Shown one piece after another: positions 4,359 to 5,335 of a DNA stretch of 5,335 nucleotides. Below the pieces are notes generated by a model. The model was not told the origin of the DNA and made no database searches. It saw nothing but the letters and a program-made list of their open reading frames with translations. The DNA lies in assembly GCA_038874185.1 (NCBI GenBank), contig JAVZCX010000045.1, positions 1-5,335 on the forward strand, read 5' to 3'. How positions within the stretch are numbered: the stretch's first letter is position 1; each line of letters opens with the position of its first letter. The position numbers and the translations under genes were made by a program. This DNA comes from DTQF01 sp038874185. Its GTDB lineage: Archaea; Micrarchaeota; Micrarchaeia; CABMEP01.

Positions 4359-5335
4359 ATGGTATTTGAAATATTATTTGAATGGTGGGTTCCTGTTGCA
4401 GTTTTAATCCTATTCATAACTCTTACATTCATTTCTTTAATCTATATGGTAGCAAGGGCTTTAGAGAATGATAATTTTAAGAAATGGGCTCAAAATGAAA
4501 TATATCAGGTTTTTGCATCAGCTCTTATAATAGGCTCTTTATTCATATTTCTAGCTATAATTAATAATATTACATTAAATCTAATTCCGTTAATTGCGCC
4601 AAATCTAGATTTTCAATGCAGTGGCGATAGCTGTACATTTAATACATTAAAAATAACCGCAGAGTCAATAAGATCGCAAAGCGGAGTAAAATTTGAATCT
4701 GTTCAAAAAGAGTGCAAGCAAGGATATTGCCATATAGAAGTAGCTAATTCATTATTAGGTCAGTATTACGACATTATTCGTTTCTATTTAGGAAACAAGA
4801 TCAGTACTATAGGTTGGATTAGTGTGATTTCATCTTTCAAGATGCAATTATTAGGTTTTCAAGTTTCTCCATTTTCTGGATTAACTCCCATATTAGATAT
4901 TTATAAAAACTTCATTACATTCGGAACGAATCTACTTATACTTATAAAAGTAAATCAACTTTTCCTAGTGTTTACTTCAGTTGCATTATTTCCAATGTTT
5001 TTGATTGCAGGAGTTGCAATGCGCTCCATATCTCTATTGAGAGGTGTTGGAGGATTGTTATTAAGCATAGCAATTGGTTCATTCTTTGTTTATCCTTTCT
5101 TGTTATTGCTTTCATTTTCAATTGTTTCACCAAATTCAAATTCTAATGTAATATATTTGTCTGATGACAGCGGTTTTGTTACTGATCTTCCAAGTCTGGA
5201 TTCAGGTATTCAAGAAAATCAGGTTGAATGGCTTTCAAGCAAATCTAGCTACACAAGTATAGTTGATTCAGTGAAAAAAGTGGCTCAATTTTCAATAAAT
5301 TTATTCAACATGATTGTAAACATTAAAGGAAATAT
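4359..5335 (+). CDS. Polytopic membrane protein, paralog 3 (partial, runs off right edge)
   Basis: Translation from the ATG at 4359 is open for 325 codons to the window edge, starting MVFEILFEWW. It is the third diverged paralog. Helices are likely at 12-34, 50-72, about 148-166, 190-218 and 231-255, and a last one is expected beyond the edge. The first cytoplasmic loop has W43-A-Q-N-E47-I, and the second has G218-x3-R222-S-I-S-L-L-R228-G-V-G231 with Y245-P246 15 residues on, so the spacing matches the other two even though the prolines and lysines are partly lost. Its special part is the predicted extracytoplasmic region 73-147, with C87-x4-C92 and C119-x4-C124, two symmetric pairs that could form disulfides or bind a metal. 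Region 256-310 is polar and serine/asparagine-rich. It lies 21 bases after paralog 2 and is surely in the same operon. No function can be assigned; the VirB6/TrbL-type analogy applies equally here. Confidence 0.87.
   Translation, partial: MVFEILFEWWVPVAVLILFITLTFISLIYMVARALENDNFKKWAQNEIYQVFASALIIGSLFIFLAIINNITLNLIPLIAPNLDFQCSGDSCTFNTLKITAESIRSQSGVKFESVQKECKQGYCHIEVANSLLGQYYDIIRFYLGNKISTIGWISVISSFKMQLLGFQVSPFSGLTPILDIYKNFITFGTNLLILIKVNQLFLVFTSVALFPMFLIAGVAMRSISLLRGVGGLLLSIAIGSFFVYPFLLLLSFSIVSPNSNSNVIYLSDDSGFVTDLPSLDSGIQENQVEWLSSKSSYTSIVDSVKKVAQFSINLFNMIVNIKGN

Noticed and set aside
1750..5335. Mobile element or integrated conjugative island
   Set aside because: There is no integrase, relaxase, terminal repeat or attachment site in view, and the base composition and start signals match the neighbouring housekeeping gene taw1.

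Overview
The window looks like AT-rich archaeal chromosome, seen through five protein genes and the first 62 bases of a sixth. The archaeal call rests on several points. The best-recognised gene is a stand-alone 4-demethylwyosine synthase (Taw1), an enzyme of archaeal and eukaryotic tRNAPhe, here without the eukaryotic flavodoxin domain. The intergenic regions carry TTTATATA/TATAAAA-type TATA boxes. The genes share a very uniform G(T/G)GAT-type ribosome-binding signal matching the archaeal 16S anti-Shine-Dalgarno end (AUCACCUCC). The lineage cannot be fixed from this sequence alone.

Layout. 1-62 (minus strand, running off the left edge): the N-terminus of a protein resembling the YjbQ/UPF0047 family. 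63-136: a short divergent promoter region with a palindromic TATA element. 137-1129 (+): taw1, a radical-SAM tRNA-modification enzyme with all six expected cluster cysteines. 1154-1594 (-): a 146-residue, highly charged, probably all-helical soluble protein that I do not recognise; it converges on taw1, and its U-rich terminator overlaps the taw1 3' end. 1595-1749: a second divergent promoter region with two TATA boxes.

1750-5335 (+): a tightly packed operon of three polytopic membrane proteins (556 aa, 300 aa, and at least 325 aa running off the right edge), separated by only 14 and 21 bases. The three are diverged paralogs. Each has a first membrane helix, a cytoplasmic loop with an A-(K/R/Q)-(K/N)-E-(L/I) motif, a second helix, and a later hairpin with the ungapped signature G-x3-R-(A/S)-(F/I)-(P/S)-x2-R-(K/G)-x-G-x13-(Y/F)-P. 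They differ mainly in their predicted extracytoplasmic parts: a six-cysteine domain in the first, almost none in the second, and a paired C-x4-C domain in the third.

This tandem family is the part of the window most likely to be an under-described system. The architecture is reminiscent of VirB6/TrbL-like inner-membrane channel proteins of type IV secretion/DNA-transfer machines, but that is an analogy of topology and not a demonstrated homology. The decisive neighbours (a VirB4/HerA-type ATPase, pilin-like proteins) would lie beyond the right edge.
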